Shown: one piece after another, positions 17,389 through 27,917 of the stretch
How the letters are laid out: each line of letters begins with the position of its first letter
Position numbering within the stretch: the stretch's first letter is position 1
NCBI GenBank assembly: GCA_001592145.1
Contig: BCWJ01000014.1
Span: 51,672-115,671 of the forward strand
Direction of reading: 5' to 3'
Origin: Xylanimicrobium pachnodae JCM 13526 = NBRC 107786
GTDB taxonomy: Bacteria > Actinomycetota > Actinomycetes > Actinomycetales > Cellulomonadaceae
Length of the DNA stretch: 64,000 nucleotides
Made by a program: the position numbers and the translations under genes
Notes under the pieces: generated by a model
What the model was told of the DNA's origin: nothing
The model's input: the letters and a program-made list of their open reading frames with translations, nothing else
The model's database searches: none

Positions 17389-18306
17389 TCAGCCGAGGGT
17401 GTCGGTCACGAGCTGTGACCGGGCTTCGACGACCTCGATCGTGCCTGCCGAGGACGTGGTGGTGACCTCCGCGTCGATGTCCTGCCACGCGTCGGTGCCC
17501 GTGATGGCGAACCGGCCCGTCCACGTGGTGGTCACGGACACCGGGAAGGTGCCTCGGCTGGTCCAGGTGTGGCCCACCCACGACTCGTCCGGCAGGGGAT
17601 CGCCGTCCTGCCACGGGCGGCCGGGATCATCCGTGACAAGGGGTGGGGTGCCGTCGCCGAAGTCCCACGTGTACCTCGTGGCGACCGCTTCGAGGACCAC
17701 CGGGATGTCGAGCAGCACGACCTCGAAGGTGTGCGGCGTGGAGTCGGCGGCCGCAGGGGAGTGCAGGTTCACCAGCGACCAGGTGGGTGGTTGCATCGAC
17801 ACCGTGGGGGCCGGGATGGTCAGCAGCTCGAAAGCGTGCCGGGCCTCCTCGGTGAGGTCCCGGGTGGTCAGGCACGAACCCCAGTTCTGCTGGACCCAGT
17901 CGTTGTAGACGCCGGCACCCTCATTCCAGACCGACGACCACAAGGCATCGAGGCGGAGTTCCCCCGGCTCGCACGTCACCGTCTGCATCGCATTCATGTT
18001 GTGCTCGCACGCCCCGCCGATCCACTTGGCGCGCATCGGCGACTCGGTACCCCTGCAGAAGGCAGCATCCATCCGCTGATACTTGGTCGGATGGGCGTCG
18101 CCGTCCGCCAGACCTGATTCGCTGCTGCTCCGTATGAGCTCGGACTCGTCGGCAGTCAAGGCAATATGGGCATTCCCTCCCGAGTTGTTGTCCCCGCCCG
18201 CGTCGGTGTCCACCTCGAGTCCTTGGGAGGTTTGGGCGATGAGAACGAGCAGAACTAGGGCGAGAGAGGTCGTCACTGACGTCCGGGTGACACGGGCCAG
18301 TGTCAC
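17389..18306 (-). CDS. exported protein with a PKD-like domain
   Basis: Protein of 305 residues with an N-terminal hydrophobic export segment (residues 9-24) and a PKD-like motif, YTWDFGDGTPP, near residue 214. PKD domains are beta-sandwiches found in surface proteins, often in protein or sugar binding. The central region has several cysteines (such as CRGTE and CEHN) that could form disulfides outside the cell. The GTG at 18306 was chosen because it overlaps the stop of the upstream gene (GTGA), making a two-gene operon with the lipoprotein. No enzymatic motif is seen, so its function is unknown. Confidence 0.7.
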   Translation of the reverse strand: MTLARVTRTSVTTSLALVLLVLIAQTSQGLEVDTDAGGDNNSGGNAHIALTADESELIRSSSESGLADGDAHPTKYQRMDAAFCRGTESPMRAKWIGGACEHNMNAMQTVTCEPGELRLDALWSSVWNEGAGVYNDWVQQNWGSCLTTRDLTEEARHAFELLTIPAPTVSMQPPTWSLVNLHSPAAADSTPHTFEVVLLDIPVVLEAVATRYTWDFGDGTPPLVTDDPGRPWQDGDPLPDESWVGHTWTSRGTFPVSVTTTWTGRFAITGTDAWQDIDAEVTTTSSAGTIEVVEARSQLVTDTLG

Positions 18307-18914
18307 TGGACTTCCTCGAGTTTGAGGAGGTTGACCAGGCGCCACGTCTCACCGTCGTGGAGCAACTCGATCCTCGCGTCGAGGGTCCCTCCATCCTCTT
18401 TGTGGACGAGATCCCCATTCGTGTCATAATGGAAGCCGTCTGTTTCGGTGATGCGAATGTCAAGTGGATATCCGCCCTGCAAGGCGTCGAACGGATAGAC
18501 CTTGAGAATCTCTACCGACTCCTTGGATCCCTCAATTACCGCGGCAGCAGAGTGGTTCTCTCTGGCGTTCGCAATGGCGTTCTCGCAGAACCGGCACGTC
18601 TTGTCCCAGGCAAGAGCCGAGAAGGTCGCTTCATCGTCGGTTCGCAGCATGTAGCTGTAGAGATCCATGAAGTACACCGCGGCCGCCTGGGCTCCCACCT
18701 CGTCGACGCGGTCGAAGTCCGGCCCGGGGGTCGGCTCGGGCTCCTGGGTGGACGTGGGTGACGGCGCCGGCGTCGGAGACGGGGTTGGGGTCGTGGTCGC
18801 TGTCGGGCTGGCGGCAGGCGTCGGGTCGGCGGTGGCGCTGCCGTCGTCGGTGCATCCGGCGGTGGCGAGCAGCGTGGCGAGGGCCAACGGGGCGGCCCAC
18901 CGTGAGAGTGACAT
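18303..18914 (-). CDS. lipoprotein, DUF6318-like
   Basis: Predicted 203-residue lipoprotein with signal peptide and lipobox ATAGC near residue 20, followed by a long Thr/Pro/Ser-rich spacer (about 25-65). The folded domain contains a CRFC motif near residue 108 in the context TCRFCENAI, as I recall for DUF6318 proteins of actinobacteria. The ATG at 18914 follows GAAGGAG. It is coupled to the PKD-domain gene by a 4-base overlap, so the two exported proteins may act together. The family call is from memory of the pattern and is moderate. Confidence 0.6.
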   Translation of the reverse strand: MSLSRWAAPLALATLLATAGCTDDGSATADPTPAASPTATTTPTPSPTPAPSPTSTQEPEPTPGPDFDRVDEVGAQAAAVYFMDLYSYMLRTDDEATFSALAWDKTCRFCENAIANARENHSAAAVIEGSKESVEILKVYPFDALQGGYPLDIRITETDGFHYDTNGDLVHKEDGGTLDARIELLHDGETWRLVNLLKLEEVQ

Positions 18915-19026
18915 GCCTGCTCCTTCGTGTGGCGGCGACCCGGCGCACCATATCGGAGGGCTCGGAGCCTCGGAACGAGCGGTCCACAACCCGGTATCGG
19001 GTGGGATGTCCCCGGTCGAAGGCCGC

Positions 19027-19032
19027 TACGCT
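19027..19032 (+). promoter_or_regulatory. -10 box TACGCT of a leaderless gene
   Basis: TACGCT lies 7 nt before the ATG at 19040, with no Shine-Dalgarno sequence between, which suggests a leaderless transcript for the TadE-like gene. Confidence 0.5.
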
Positions 19033-19039
19033 GCCCGGC

Positions 19040-19513
19040 ATGGCTTCCCGGACGCGCACCGAGGCCGGCGATCCCGAATCGGGCCGGATCCTGCTGCTGT
19101 CGTTGGGCTGCGTGGTCCTGGGTTTGATGATCGTGGCGATGGTGGTGGCGTCGACGGCGGTGCACCTGGACCGCAAGCGGCTGCTGAACCTGGCGGACAT
19201 GGCGGCGGTGGAGGCGGTGGCGGCGCAGGGTGGGCCGGACGTGTTCGGCCTGGTGGAACGGCCCGACTACCTGCCGCTGACGGCGTCGGGCGTGGCGGAC
19301 GCGGCGGAGGCGTCCGTTGCGGCGAACGTGGCGTTCGGTGCGGGGCACATGTCGCGGGTCCGCGTGGTGCAGGCGACCACCCCGGACGGTGTGACGGCGG
19401 AGGTCACGCTCACCGCGGTGACGAACCCGCCGCTGATCGGATGGTTCACCGACGCGTTCCTGGACGGTATCGACCTGTCGGCCACGTCCCGCGCGCGGTC
19501 GCACACCCGCTGA
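19040..19513 (+). CDS. TadE/Rv3654c-like membrane-anchored protein
   Basis: Small protein of 157 residues. A cytoplasmic start ending in GDPESGRI leads into one transmembrane helix (about 17-40) and then a LDRKRLLNLADMAAVEAVA stretch, typical of TadE-like and Rv3654c-like proteins linked to Flp pilus assembly. No other tad or flp gene lies nearby, so it may be an orphan whose cluster is elsewhere. The start was set by the -10 box 7 nt upstream; a longer frame exists but overlaps the divergent lipoprotein promoter. Confidence 0.6.
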   Translation: MASRTRTEAGDPESGRILLLSLGCVVLGLMIVAMVVASTAVHLDRKRLLNLADMAAVEAVAAQGGPDVFGLVERPDYLPLTASGVADAAEASVAANVAFGAGHMSRVRVVQATTPDGVTAEVTLTAVTNPPLIGWFTDAFLDGIDLSATSRARSHTR

Positions 19514-19541
19514 GGGTGTGCCGTACGGCGACCGCGGGTGC

Positions 19542-20084
19542 TCAGCCGAGCGCGTCGAGCCAGCGCCGCGCCTGGCGCGGGCTCCTCAGCCGTAGAACCC
19601 GCGGGTCCGTGGCGGCCCGTTCCGCGTACTGGGCGCGATAGGCGGTGTGCTGCGTCCACGCCCACCGCACGATGTTCTGCTCCGGGTCGCGCTTGAACAG
19701 GTTCGCCAGCGACTCCCGGTTGCCGTGCCACAGCTCGCGTCGGGTGATGCCGCGGGCCAGGGTGCGTCCGACGACGCGGCGCATCGTGATGCGGCGGGGG
19801 TAGTCGAGCCAGACGAGGACGTCGGCGGACTCGAGGGCGTCGCCGACGGTGGAGTTCCAGTTCCCGTCGGCCACCCATCCGTCACGGCCGGGGCCGGTGA
19901 GGAACGCCGTCAGCCGGGCTTGCGCGTCGGCGGGGTCGCGATGGGTCCAGCCGGCGTCCCAGAAGACGGCGTCGAGCTCCACGTGCGGCAGGCCCGTGCG
20001 TGCGGCGACCGTGCGGGCCAGCGTGGTCTTCCCCGTGCCAGAGTTGCCGACCACGCGGATCCTGCGCGGTGTCGGCGTGCTCAC
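19542..20084 (-). CDS. P-loop nucleotide kinase-like protein (adenylate kinase/topology-modulation type)
   Basis: Predicted 180-residue P-loop protein. Walker A GNSGTGKTT lies near residue 12, followed by LPHVELDAVFW, the DNA-topology-modulation/FlaR-like adenylate kinase pattern. An arginine-rich lid-type segment (YPRRITMRRVVGRTLARG) follows. The GTG at 20084 overlaps the stop of the upstream YciI gene (GTGA) and was preferred to the longer frame beginning at 20114. Substrate not determinable. Confidence 0.72.
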   Translation of the reverse strand: MSTPTPRRIRVVGNSGTGKTTLARTVAARTGLPHVELDAVFWDAGWTHRDPADAQARLTAFLTGPGRDGWVADGNWNSTVGDALESADVLVWLDYPRRITMRRVVGRTLARGITRRELWHGNRESLANLFKRDPEQNIVRWAWTQHTAYRAQYAERAATDPRVLRLRSPRQARRWLDALG

Positions 20085-20374
20085 CGTCCCAGGGAACCGA
20101 TGACGGGCAGCCACTCCTGGATGGTGCGTTCGGCGATGAGACCCTCGCGCCGGAACGGGTCGTCGGCGAGCAGCGTGGCCACGGCGTCGTCGTCGGCCGC
20201 CTCGAGGATCAGGAGCGCTGCACCGGCGCCGGGTGCGGCGACGGTGAGCGGCCCGGACGCGATCAGCGGGCCCCGCTCATGGAGGGCGCCGAGGAAGGCG
20301 CGGTGTTCTGGACGCACCGCGTCCAGGCGTGCGGTGTCGGGGGCGTAGGCGTAGGTGACGGCGTAGACGGGCAT
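20081..20374 (-). CDS. YciI family protein
   Basis: Small dimeric ferredoxin-like fold protein of 97 residues. Features of the family are YAVTYAYAPDTARLDAVRPEH at the start, ALHERGPLIASGPL, ALLILEA and the DDPFRREGLI region before a C-terminal strand. YciI-like proteins include dehydrochlorinase-like enzymes, but most are uncharacterised. It is the first gene of a two-gene unit with the P-loop kinase-like gene. Confidence 0.75.
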   Translation of the reverse strand: MPVYAVTYAYAPDTARLDAVRPEHRAFLGALHERGPLIASGPLTVAAPGAGAALLILEAADDDAVATLLADDPFRREGLIAERTIQEWLPVIGSLGR

Positions 20375-20425
20375 GCGGCCATCAAACCACCTGTGACGAG
20401 CCGGGACGCACGCCCGGACGGGACG

Positions 20426-20749
20426 TCAGCCGTCGATGGCGAGCTGGTCCGCGAGCTGGCCGAGCCACGCGGCGATGTGGTGAGGGCTCGCCGGCTGCTG
20501 TGCCGGGAGATCCGTCCCGTCGCCGTCGCCGGCGGCCTCCAGCGCGGCGGCGGTGGCGCGCAGCGTGCTGGCGGCGGTGGCGGGGCCGACGGTCTCCATC
20601 GCGGCGCGGGCTGCGGCGGTGTGCATGGCGCGCGCCTCGTCGGTCATGCGCTCCCAGAGCAGCGGGTGGTGGAACGCCGCGGTGAACGTGCGTGCCGCGA
20701 ACGTGATGTCGTCGTCGCCGATGATGTCGCTCATCGTCAGCTTGGTCAT
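20426..20749 (-). CDS. hypothetical helical protein
   Basis: 107 residues, unrecognised. The ATG follows GAGGGAG at good spacing and base composition is like the neighbours, so it is likely real. The protein is Ala-rich and predicted mostly helical, with no signal peptide, membrane helix or cysteine. A stretch such as MTDEARAMHTAAARAAMETV suggests amphipathic helices. It lies between the YciI gene and divergent uvrA. Confidence 0.55.
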   Translation of the reverse strand: MTKLTMSDIIGDDDITFAARTFTAAFHHPLLWERMTDEARAMHTAAARAAMETVGPATAASTLRATAAALEAAGDGDGTDLPAQQPASPHHIAAWLGQLADQLAIDG

Positions 20750-20970
20750 GGCTGCTCCCTCAGATCGCCCCGTTGCCTCGCCTGGGTTGCGCGCAGGTGC
20801 TCCGTTGCAGGTTGCGCGCGAATCAACGGTAGAGGCGGGAGGGCCGACGGACCCGGGAGCTGGCGGGCCACAGAGCCGTCCTGTGGCATCTGGTGATAGG
20901 TGCTGGCGCCAGGTGGGCGCCCGGGGCGCCCGCGGGGTCGAACGTGTGTACGGATGTCAGTGATCCGACC

Positions 20971-20976
20971 TAGGAT
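20971..20976 (+). promoter_or_regulatory. -10 box TAGGAT of leaderless uvrA
   Basis: TAGGAT ends 6 nt before the GTG start of uvrA and there is no ribosome-binding site, as for uvrB. Confidence 0.55.
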
Positions 20977-20982
20977 GTCCGG

Positions 20983-23940
20983 GTGAGCAACCGCCTTGTC
21001 ATCTCCGGCGCCCGCGAGCACAACCTCAAGAACGTGAGCGTCGATCTGCCGCGCGACCGGCTCATCGTGTTCACGGGCCTGTCGGGCTCGGGGAAGTCCT
21101 CGCTGGCGTTCGACACGATCTTCGCCGAGGGTCAGCGCCGCTACGTGGAGTCGCTGTCCGCGTACGCCCGCCAGTTCCTGGGGCAGATGGACAAGCCCGA
21201 CGTCGACTTCATCGAGGGCCTGAGCCCCGCGGTCTCCATCGACCAGAAGTCCACGAACCGCAACCCGCGCTCCACGGTGGGCACCATCACCGAGGTGTAC
21301 GACTACCTGCGCCTGCTGTTCGCGCGCGCCGGCACGCAGCACTGCCCGGTGTGCGGGGAGCAGGTGCAGTCCCAGACGCCGCAGCAGATCGTGGACAAGC
21401 TGCTCGAGCTGCCCGAGGGCACGCGCTACCAGGTGCTCGCGCCCGTCGTGCGCGGGCGCAAGGGGGAGTACGCCGACCTGTTCCGGGAGCTGCAGACGCA
21501 GGGTTTCGCCCGCGCGCGCGTGGACGGCGAGGTGGTCCAGCTCGCGACCCCGCCCGCCCTGGAGAAGAAGCTCAAGCACGACATCGAGGTGGTGGTGGAC
21601 CGCCTGGTGGCGCGCGAGGGCGTGCAGCGCCGCCTCACCGACTCCGTCGAGACCGCGCTGCGGCTCGCCGGCGGCCTGCTCATGGTCGAGCTGGTCGACG
21701 TCCCGGCCGACGACGCCGACGAGGACAACCCGCGGATCCTCAAGTACTCGGAGAAGCGTGCCTGCCCCAACGACCACCCGCTCGCGCTCGACGAGGTGGA
21801 ACCGCGCACCTTCTCCTTCAACGCCCCCTACGGCGCCTGCCCGGAGTGCACGGGCATCGGCTTCCGCCTGGAGGTGGACCCAGAGCTCGTCGTGCCCGAC
21901 GTCGACAAGACGCTCGCCGAGGGCGCCGTGGCCCCCTGGTCGCAGACGTCGTCGGAGTACTTCGAGCGCGTGCTCACGGCGCTCGCGGACGAGCTGAACT
22001 TCTCGATGGACGTGCCGTGGCGGGCGCTGCCGGAGCGGGCGCGTGACGCGATCCTGCACGGGCAGAACCACAAGGTGCACGTGCGCTACAAGAACCGGTG
22101 GGGGCGCGAGCGCCAGTACTCGACCGGCTTCGAGGGCGCGGTGACGTTCCTGGAACGCCGCCACCACGAGACCGAGTCGGAGTGGTCCAAGGAGAAGTAC
22201 GAGGCGTACATGCGGGAGGTGCCCTGCCCTGTGTGCCGCGGTGCGCGCCTCAAGCCGGAGGTGCTGGCCGTCAAGGTGGGCGGTCGCTCCATCTGGGACG
22301 TCACCAAGATGTCGATCGACGAGGCCGCCTCGTTCCTGGGCCGGCTCGAGCTGGGCGTGCGCGAGCGCCAGATCGCGGCCGAGGTGCTCAAGGAGATCAA
22401 CGCCCGCCTGGGCTTCCTGCTCGACGTCGGGCTCGACTACCTCTCCCTCGAACGCCCGGCCGGGACCCTGTCGGGCGGGGAGGCGCAGCGCATCCGGCTC
22501 GCGACCCAGATCGGGTCGGGCCTGGTGGGCGTGCTCTACGTGCTGGACGAGCCGTCCATCGGCCTGCACCAGCGCGACAACCACCGCCTCATCGAGACGC
22601 TGACCCGCCTGCGGGACCTGGGCAACACGCTCATCGTCGTCGAGCACGACGAGGACACCATCCGCACGGCCGACTGGATCGTGGACGTCGGCCCGGGCGC
22701 GGGGGAGCACGGCGGGCACATCGTCCACTCGGGCGACTACGCGGGCCTCCTCGAGGCGAAGGACTCGATGACGGGGGCCTACCTGTCGGGCCGGCGCAAG
22801 ATCGCACCGCCCGAGCAGCGGCGCCGGATCGACAAGGGCCGCCAGGTCCGTGTGGTGGGTGCCCGGGAGAACAACCTGCGCGACATCACGGTCGACTTCC
22901 CCCTCGGCGTGCTCACCGCCGTCACGGGCGTGTCCGGCTCGGGCAAGTCCACCCTGGTCAACTCGATCCTGTACACGGTCATGGCCAACCAGCTCAACGG
23001 TGCCCGGCAGGTGGCCGGACGGCACACGCGCGTCACCGGGCTGGAGCACCTCGACAAGGTGGTGCACGTGGACCAGGGACCCATCGGACGCACCCCGCGG
23101 TCCAACCCCGCCACGTACACGGGCGTGTGGGACCACGTGCGCAAGCTGTTCGCGGAGACGGAGGAGGCGAAGGTCCGCGGGTACGGACCCGGCCGGTTCT
23201 CCTTCAACGTCAAGGGCGGCCGGTGCGAGTCCTGCTCGGGCGACGGCACGCTCAAGATCGAGATGAACTTCCTGCCCGACGTCTACGTGCCCTGCGAGGT
23301 GTGCCACGGCGCGCGCTACAACCGCGAGACCTTGGAGGTGCACTTCAAGGGCAAGACGGTGGCGGACGTGCTCAACATGCCGATCGAGGAGGCCGCCGAG
23401 TTCTTCGCGGCGGTGCCCGCGATCTCGCGGCACATGAAGACGCTCGTCGACGTCGGCCTGGGCTACGTGCGGCTCGGACAGCCGGCGCCCACCCTGTCCG
23501 GGGGCGAGGCGCAGCGCGTCAAGCTCGCCGCCGAGCTTCAGCGGCGCTCGACGGGTCGCACCATCTACGTGCTCGACGAGCCCACCACGGGCCTGCACTT
23601 CGAGGACATCCGCAAGCTGCTCGGCGTGCTGCAGTCCCTCGTCGAGAAGGGCAATTCCGTCATCGTCATCGAGCACAACCTGGACGTCATCAAGTCGGCT
23701 GACTGGGTGATCGACATGGGCCCCGAGGGCGGCGCCGGCGGCGGCACCGTCGTGGCGCAGGGCACCCCGGAGGACGTCGCCGCGGTGGCAGCGAGCCACA
23801 CGGGCCGGTTCCTGGCGCCCGTGCTCGCGGCAGACGCCCCCGTGCCGCTCGAGGCGGCCGTCCGTACTGCACCCGCGGCGGCAGCGAGCACGAAGTCGCG
23901 TACCAAGGCGCGCGCGAAGGCGCGCACCAAGGTGGCCTGA
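20983..23940 (+). CDS. uvrA: excinuclease ABC subunit A
   Basis: Damage-recognition ATPase of nucleotide excision repair; dimerises and loads UvrB. The 985 residues carry two ABC modules: Walker [10 protein letters not shown] near residue 31 and GVSGSGKST near 650, with LSGGEAQR signatures near 497 and 842. Zinc-binding CxxC clusters are present (CPVCGEQ, CPECTG, and CESCSG with CEVCHG). It ends in a basic Lys/Arg/Ala tail ([13 protein letters not shown]), a lineage-specific addition. uvrC follows after 5 bases, so the two are co-transcribed. Confidence 0.97.
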   Translation: MSNRLVISGAREHNLKNVSVDLPRDRLIVFTGLSGSGKSSLAFDTIFAEGQRRYVESLSAYARQFLGQMDKPDVDFIEGLSPAVSIDQKSTNRNPRSTVGTITEVYDYLRLLFARAGTQHCPVCGEQVQSQTPQQIVDKLLELPEGTRYQVLAPVVRGRKGEYADLFRELQTQGFARARVDGEVVQLATPPALEKKLKHDIEVVVDRLVAREGVQRRLTDSVETALRLAGGLLMVELVDVPADDADEDNPRILKYSEKRACPNDHPLALDEVEPRTFSFNAPYGACPECTGIGFRLEVDPELVVPDVDKTLAEGAVAPWSQTSSEYFERVLTALADELNFSMDVPWRALPERARDAILHGQNHKVHVRYKNRWGRERQYSTGFEGAVTFLERRHHETESEWSKEKYEAYMREVPCPVCRGARLKPEVLAVKVGGRSIWDVTKMSIDEAASFLGRLELGVRERQIAAEVLKEINARLGFLLDVGLDYLSLERPAGTLSGGEAQRIRLATQIGSGLVGVLYVLDEPSIGLHQRDNHRLIETLTRLRDLGNTLIVVEHDEDTIRTADWIVDVGPGAGEHGGHIVHSGDYAGLLEAKDSMTGAYLSGRRKIAPPEQRRRIDKGRQVRVVGARENNLRDITVDFPLGVLTAVTGVSGSGKSTLVNSILYTVMANQLNGARQVAGRHTRVTGLEHLDKVVHVDQGPIGRTPRSNPATYTGVWDHVRKLFAETEEAKVRGYGPGRFSFNVKGGRCESCSGDGTLKIEMNFLPDVYVPCEVCHGARYNRETLEVHFKGKTVADVLNMPIEEAAEFFAAVPAISRHMKTLVDVGLGYVRLGQPAPTLSGGEAQRVKLAAELQRRSTGRTIYVLDEPTTGLHFEDIRKLLGVLQSLVEKGNSVIVIEHNLDVIKSADWVIDMGPEGGAGGGTVVAQGTPEDVAAVAASHTGRFLAPVLAADAPVPLEAAVRTAPAAAASTKSRTKARAKARTKVA

Positions 23941-23945
23941 ACCGG

Positions 23946-25901
23946 ATGGCCGATCCCACCACGTACCGTCCGGCGCCGGGCGAGATCCCGACGTCGCCCG
24001 GCGTCTACCGGTTCCGCGACGAGCACGGGCGCGTCATCTACGTGGGCAAGGCCAAGAACCTGCGCGCCCGCCTGGCGAACTACTTCCAGGACCTGTCCGG
24101 CCTGCACCCGCGCACCCAGACGATGGTCACCACCGCCGTGTCCGTCGAGTGGACGGTGGTGGGCACCGAGGTTGAGGCGCTCGCCCTCGAATACTCGTGG
24201 ATCAAGCAGTTCGACCCGCGGTTCAACGTCAAGTACCGGGACGACAAGTCCTACCCGTTCCTGGCCGTCACGATGGGCGAGGAGATCCCCCGCGCCCAGG
24301 TGATGCGCGGCGCCAAACGGCCCGGCACCCGCTACTTCGGCCCCTACGGCCACGCGTGGGCGATCCGCGAGACCCTCGACCTGCTGCTGCGCGTGTTCCC
24401 CATCCGCACCTGCTCGGCGGGCGTGTACAAGCGCGCCAAGCAGTCGGGCCGCCCCTGCCTGCTCGGGTACATCGACAAGTGCTCCGCGCCCTGCGTGGGC
24501 CGCATCAGCCCGGAGGATCACCGGGCGCTCGCGGAGGACTTCTGCGCCTTCATGGCCGGTGACACCCAGCGGTTCGTGCGCCGCCTCGAGCAGGAGATGC
24601 GGGCGGCCGCCGCCGAGCAGGACTACGAGCGTGCCGCGCGCCTGCGCGACGACGTCCAGGCCCTGCACCGTGCCCTGGAGAAGAACGCGGTGGTGCTGGG
24701 CGACGCCACCGACGCCGACATCTTCGCGCTGGCCGGCGACGAGCTGGAGGCAGCCGTCCAGGTGTTCCACGTCCGCGGTGGGCGCATCCGTGGCCAGCGC
24801 GGCTGGGTGGTGGAGAAGGTCGAGGACGTCACCGACGCGGAGCTGGTGGAGCACCTGCTCCAGCAGGTGTACGGATCGGACGGTGAGTCGGGGGTGCCAC
24901 GAGAGGTGCTCGTACCGGTGCTGCCGCCCGACCCGCAGCAGCTCACGGCGTGGCTCACCGGCCTGCGTGGGGCGCGCGTGGACGTGCGCGTCCCGCAGCG
25001 CGGCGAGAAGCGTGAGCTCGCGCAGACGGTGCTCAAGAACGCCGAGCACGCGCTCGTGCTCCACAAGACGCGACGGTCCGGGGACCTGACCACCCGCAGC
25101 CAGGCGCTGCGCGAGATCCAGGAGGCCCTCGACCTGGAAACTGCACCCCTGCGCATCGAGTGCTACGACATCTCGCACACGCAGGGCACCTACCAGTCCG
25201 CGTCGATGGTGGTGTTCGAGGACGGGCTGGCCCGCAAGAGCGAGTACCGCACCTTCAGCATCCGGGGGTCCGACGGCGAAGGCGCCCGTGACGACACGGA
25301 GGCCATGTACGAGGTCATCACCCGCCGGTTCCGCCGCTACCTCGCCGACCGCGCCAAGTCCGGCGAGGTGGAGCTCGACATCGAGTCCGGCGAGATCACC
25401 CCTCAGGCGGAGGACGGGGAGAAGAAGCGCTTCGCGTACCCGCCCAACCTCGTCGTCGTCGACGGTGGCCCCCCGCAGGTGGCTGCTGCCCGGCGCGCGC
25501 TCGACGATCTGGGCGTCACTGACGTGGCGCTGTGCGGCCTCGCGAAGCGGCTCGAAGAGGTGTGGGTGCCGGGCGACGACTACCCGGTCATCCTGGAACG
25601 CAGCTCCGAAGGCCTCTACCTGTTGCAGCGCGTGCGCGACGAAGCCCACCGGTTCGCGATCACGGCCCACCGCCGACGGCGCAGCAAGGGCATGACCGTC
25701 TCCGCGCTCGACGGTGTTCCCGGGCTCGGCCCGGCACGCCAGAAGGCGCTGCTCGCGCACTTCGGCTCCGTCAAGAGGCTGCGCGCAGCGAGCGTGGAGG
25801 AGATCGCGTCCGTGCGCGGCATGGGGACGACGACGGCGCGGGCGGTGGTGGCCGCCCTCACCGCCCCGGACCAGGGGAAGCCTGGCATCCTGGCCCCATG
25901 A
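23946..25901 (+). CDS. uvrC: excinuclease ABC subunit C
   Basis: Dual-incision nuclease of the UvrABC pathway, 651 residues. The N-terminal GIY-YIG nuclease (residues 15-100; [20 protein letters not shown]) makes the 3' cut. A UVR motif (about 215-250) binds UvrB. The RNase H-like endonuclease domain ([10 protein letters not shown], near 500) makes the 5' cut, and a C-terminal helix-hairpin-helix pair (about 590-645) binds DNA. Its TGA overlaps the rapZ ATG, starting the conserved uvrC-rapZ-yvcK-whiA order. Confidence 0.97.
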   Translation: MADPTTYRPAPGEIPTSPGVYRFRDEHGRVIYVGKAKNLRARLANYFQDLSGLHPRTQTMVTTAVSVEWTVVGTEVEALALEYSWIKQFDPRFNVKYRDDKSYPFLAVTMGEEIPRAQVMRGAKRPGTRYFGPYGHAWAIRETLDLLLRVFPIRTCSAGVYKRAKQSGRPCLLGYIDKCSAPCVGRISPEDHRALAEDFCAFMAGDTQRFVRRLEQEMRAAAAEQDYERAARLRDDVQALHRALEKNAVVLGDATDADIFALAGDELEAAVQVFHVRGGRIRGQRGWVVEKVEDVTDAELVEHLLQQVYGSDGESGVPREVLVPVLPPDPQQLTAWLTGLRGARVDVRVPQRGEKRELAQTVLKNAEHALVLHKTRRSGDLTTRSQALREIQEALDLETAPLRIECYDISHTQGTYQSASMVVFEDGLARKSEYRTFSIRGSDGEGARDDTEAMYEVITRRFRRYLADRAKSGEVELDIESGEITPQAEDGEKKRFAYPPNLVVVDGGPPQVAAARRALDDLGVTDVALCGLAKRLEEVWVPGDDYPVILERSSEGLYLLQRVRDEAHRFAITAHRRRRSKGMTVSALDGVPGLGPARQKALLAHFGSVKRLRAASVEEIASVRGMGTTTARAVVAALTAPDQGKPGILAP

Positions 25902-26836
25902 GGGACCCGCACAGCCCGCCCACCGTCCCCGAGGGCATCCCTGCCGTCGAGGCGTCCGCCCCCGCCCCCGAGCGCCGCGAACCCGAGGTGCTGGTGATCA
26001 CGGGCATGTCGGGCGCCGGCCGCACCCGTGCGGCGAGCGTGCTGGAGGACCTCGACTGGTTCGTCGTGGACAACCTGCCGCCCATGATGATCGTCCCGCT
26101 GGTCGACCTCATGACCCGGGCGGGGTCCGCGGTGGAACGCCTCGCCGTCGTCGTCGACGTGCGGGGGCGCCAGTACTTCTCCGAGCTGGCCGGGGCGCTC
26201 GGGCACCTGCGCGCCGCCGGGGTGCAGTACCGCATCCTGTTCCTCGACGCCTCCGACGAGGAGCTCGTGCGCCGCTTCGAGGCGGTGCGCCGGCCTCACC
26301 CGCTGCAGGGCCACGGCCGCATCCTGGACGGCATCGCCGACGAGCGCCGCGCGCTGGCCGCCATCGCAGAACGCGCCGACACCGTCATCGACACGAGCAC
26401 CATGACGGTGCACGACCTGGCCCGGGAGGTGCGCGCCGCTGTCGCCGGCGGTGCGCCCGAGGTCCTGCGTGTCAACGTCGTCGCCTTCGGCTTCAAGTAC
26501 GGGCTGCCGCTCGACGCCGACCACGTGGCGGACGTGCGCTTCCTCGCCAACCCCTACTGGATCAGCGAGCTGCGGCACCTGACCGGCCGCGACGCCCCCG
26601 TGCGCGACTACGTGCTCTCCCGCCCGGGCGCCCGGCTGTTCATCGACCGGTACGTGGCCGCCCTCGAACCCGTGCTCACGGGGTACTTGCGCGAGGAGAA
26701 GCGGTACGCGACGATCGCCGTCGGCTGCACGGGCGGCAAGCACCGGTCCGTCGCCGTCGCCGAGGAGATCGCGTCCCGCCTGCGGGCGCAGGGCCTGCGG
26801 GTCACCGTCACGGCCCGCGACCTGGGTAAGGAGTAG
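25898..26836 (+). CDS. rapZ: RapZ (YvcJ) family nucleotide-binding protein
   Basis: P-loop protein of 312 residues of the RapZ/YvcJ family, which binds nucleotides and, in E. coli, also small RNAs that control amino-sugar synthesis. It has a Walker A-like GMSGAGRT near residue 37 (Arg in place of the usual Lys), then VVDNLPP. The C-terminal domain has the family signature [11 protein letters not shown] near 288. The start ATG overlaps the uvrC stop (ATGA). In Gram-positives its partners are yvcK and whiA, which follow here. The precise role in actinobacteria is not established from sequence. Confidence 0.93.
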   Translation: MRDPHSPPTVPEGIPAVEASAPAPERREPEVLVITGMSGAGRTRAASVLEDLDWFVVDNLPPMMIVPLVDLMTRAGSAVERLAVVVDVRGRQYFSELAGALGHLRAAGVQYRILFLDASDEELVRRFEAVRRPHPLQGHGRILDGIADERRALAAIAERADTVIDTSTMTVHDLAREVRAAVAGGAPEVLRVNVVAFGFKYGLPLDADHVADVRFLANPYWISELRHLTGRDAPVRDYVLSRPGARLFIDRYVAALEPVLTGYLREEKRYATIAVGCTGGKHRSVAVAEEIASRLRAQGLRVTVTARDLGKE

Positions 26837-26841
26837 CGCGC

Positions 26842-27801
26842 ATGGCAGTCCCCTCCACCAAGCCGGCCGTGGTCGCCCTGGGCGGCGGTCACGGGCTGTC
26901 CGCCAGCCTGCGCGCCCTGCGGCACGTCTCCGACCGGCTCACCGCCGTGGTCACCGTCGCCGACGACGGCGGATCGTCCGGCCGGCTGCGCGAGGAGCTC
27001 GGGGTGCTGCCTCCCGGCGACCTGCGCATGGCGCTCGCGGCCCTGACCGACGACTCCGACTGGGGCCGCACCTGGTCGGCCGTCCTCCAGCACCGGTTCA
27101 CCACGAGCGGGCCGCTCGACAACCACGCGGTGGGCAACCTGCTCATCGCCGCGCTGTGGGAGCTCCTGGGCGACTCGGTGTCCGGGCTGGACTGGGTGGG
27201 CAAGCTGCTGGGCGCGCGGGGGCGGGTGCTGCCGATGGCTGCCGTGCCCCTCGTGGTCGAGGCGGACGTGCGCTGCGGGGACGACTCGTGCACCGTCGTC
27301 GGGCAGGTCAACGTGGCCAAGGCGTCCGGGCGGATCGAGCGGTTGCGCCTGCGCCCCGAGAACCCGCCCGCGTGCGGCGAGGCCGTCACCGCGCTGCACG
27401 AGGCCGACTGGGTGGTGCTGGGCCCGGGGTCCTGGTACTCGTCGGTGCTGGTGCACCTGCTGGTACCCCAGCTCGCGGCGGCGCTGCACGACACGGCCGC
27501 GCGGCGGTGCGTGACGCTGAACCTGTCGCCCGACGCCGAGACGTCGGGGCTCACCGCCGTCGACCTGCTGGACGCCCTGCACGACCACGCGCCGGACCTG
27601 CGCATCGATGCCGTGCTGGCCGACCCGAGCGCGGTCGAGGACGTCACCGCCACCGAGGCCGCCGCCCGCCGGATGGGTGCTCGCCTGGTGATGCGCCAGG
27701 TGGCTCAGGGGGACGGCACGGCCCGGCACGACGCGCTGCGCCTGGGCGCCGCCTACCGTGACGTGTTCGAGGGCGTGCTGGGTGACGTGGGCCGCGGTTG
27801 A
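26842..27801 (+). CDS. yvcK: YvcK/CofD-like gluconeogenesis factor
   Basis: Member of the CofD-like family (319 residues), structurally related to 2-phospho-L-lactate transferase. YvcK binds UDP-sugars and influences cell-wall growth and carbon use in Bacillus and mycobacteria. The N-terminal [13 protein letters not shown] (about residue 13) and [14 protein letters not shown] (near 34) form the nucleotide/sugar site. A DNHAVGNL motif lies near 93 and LGPGSWYSS near 193. Placed between rapZ and whiA, the universal order. Confidence 0.93.
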   Translation: MAVPSTKPAVVALGGGHGLSASLRALRHVSDRLTAVVTVADDGGSSGRLREELGVLPPGDLRMALAALTDDSDWGRTWSAVLQHRFTTSGPLDNHAVGNLLIAALWELLGDSVSGLDWVGKLLGARGRVLPMAAVPLVVEADVRCGDDSCTVVGQVNVAKASGRIERLRLRPENPPACGEAVTALHEADWVVLGPGSWYSSVLVHLLVPQLAAALHDTAARRCVTLNLSPDAETSGLTAVDLLDALHDHAPDLRIDAVLADPSAVEDVTATEAAARRMGARLVMRQVAQGDGTARHDALRLGAAYRDVFEGVLGDVGRG

Positions 27802-27917
27802 CGCGCCCGCCGTCATCCCGCGCGCCGTCGCAGGACTCGGTGCGGCCGACGCGACACCCGGCGCCAGACGACACGCCGCCGCGAAACGACGCGACACGCC
27901 GTGTGAAGATGGCGGGC

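Noticed and set aside
19040..19513. A Flp/Tad pilus locus around the TadE-like gene
   Set aside because: No tadA, tadB, tadC, flp or prepilin peptidase gene is present within the window.
20746..23799. 1017-codon open frame on the minus strand
   Set aside because: It is the antisense of uvrA in high-GC DNA; the product is low-complexity His/Arg/Val-rich with no domain, while uvrA is unmistakable.
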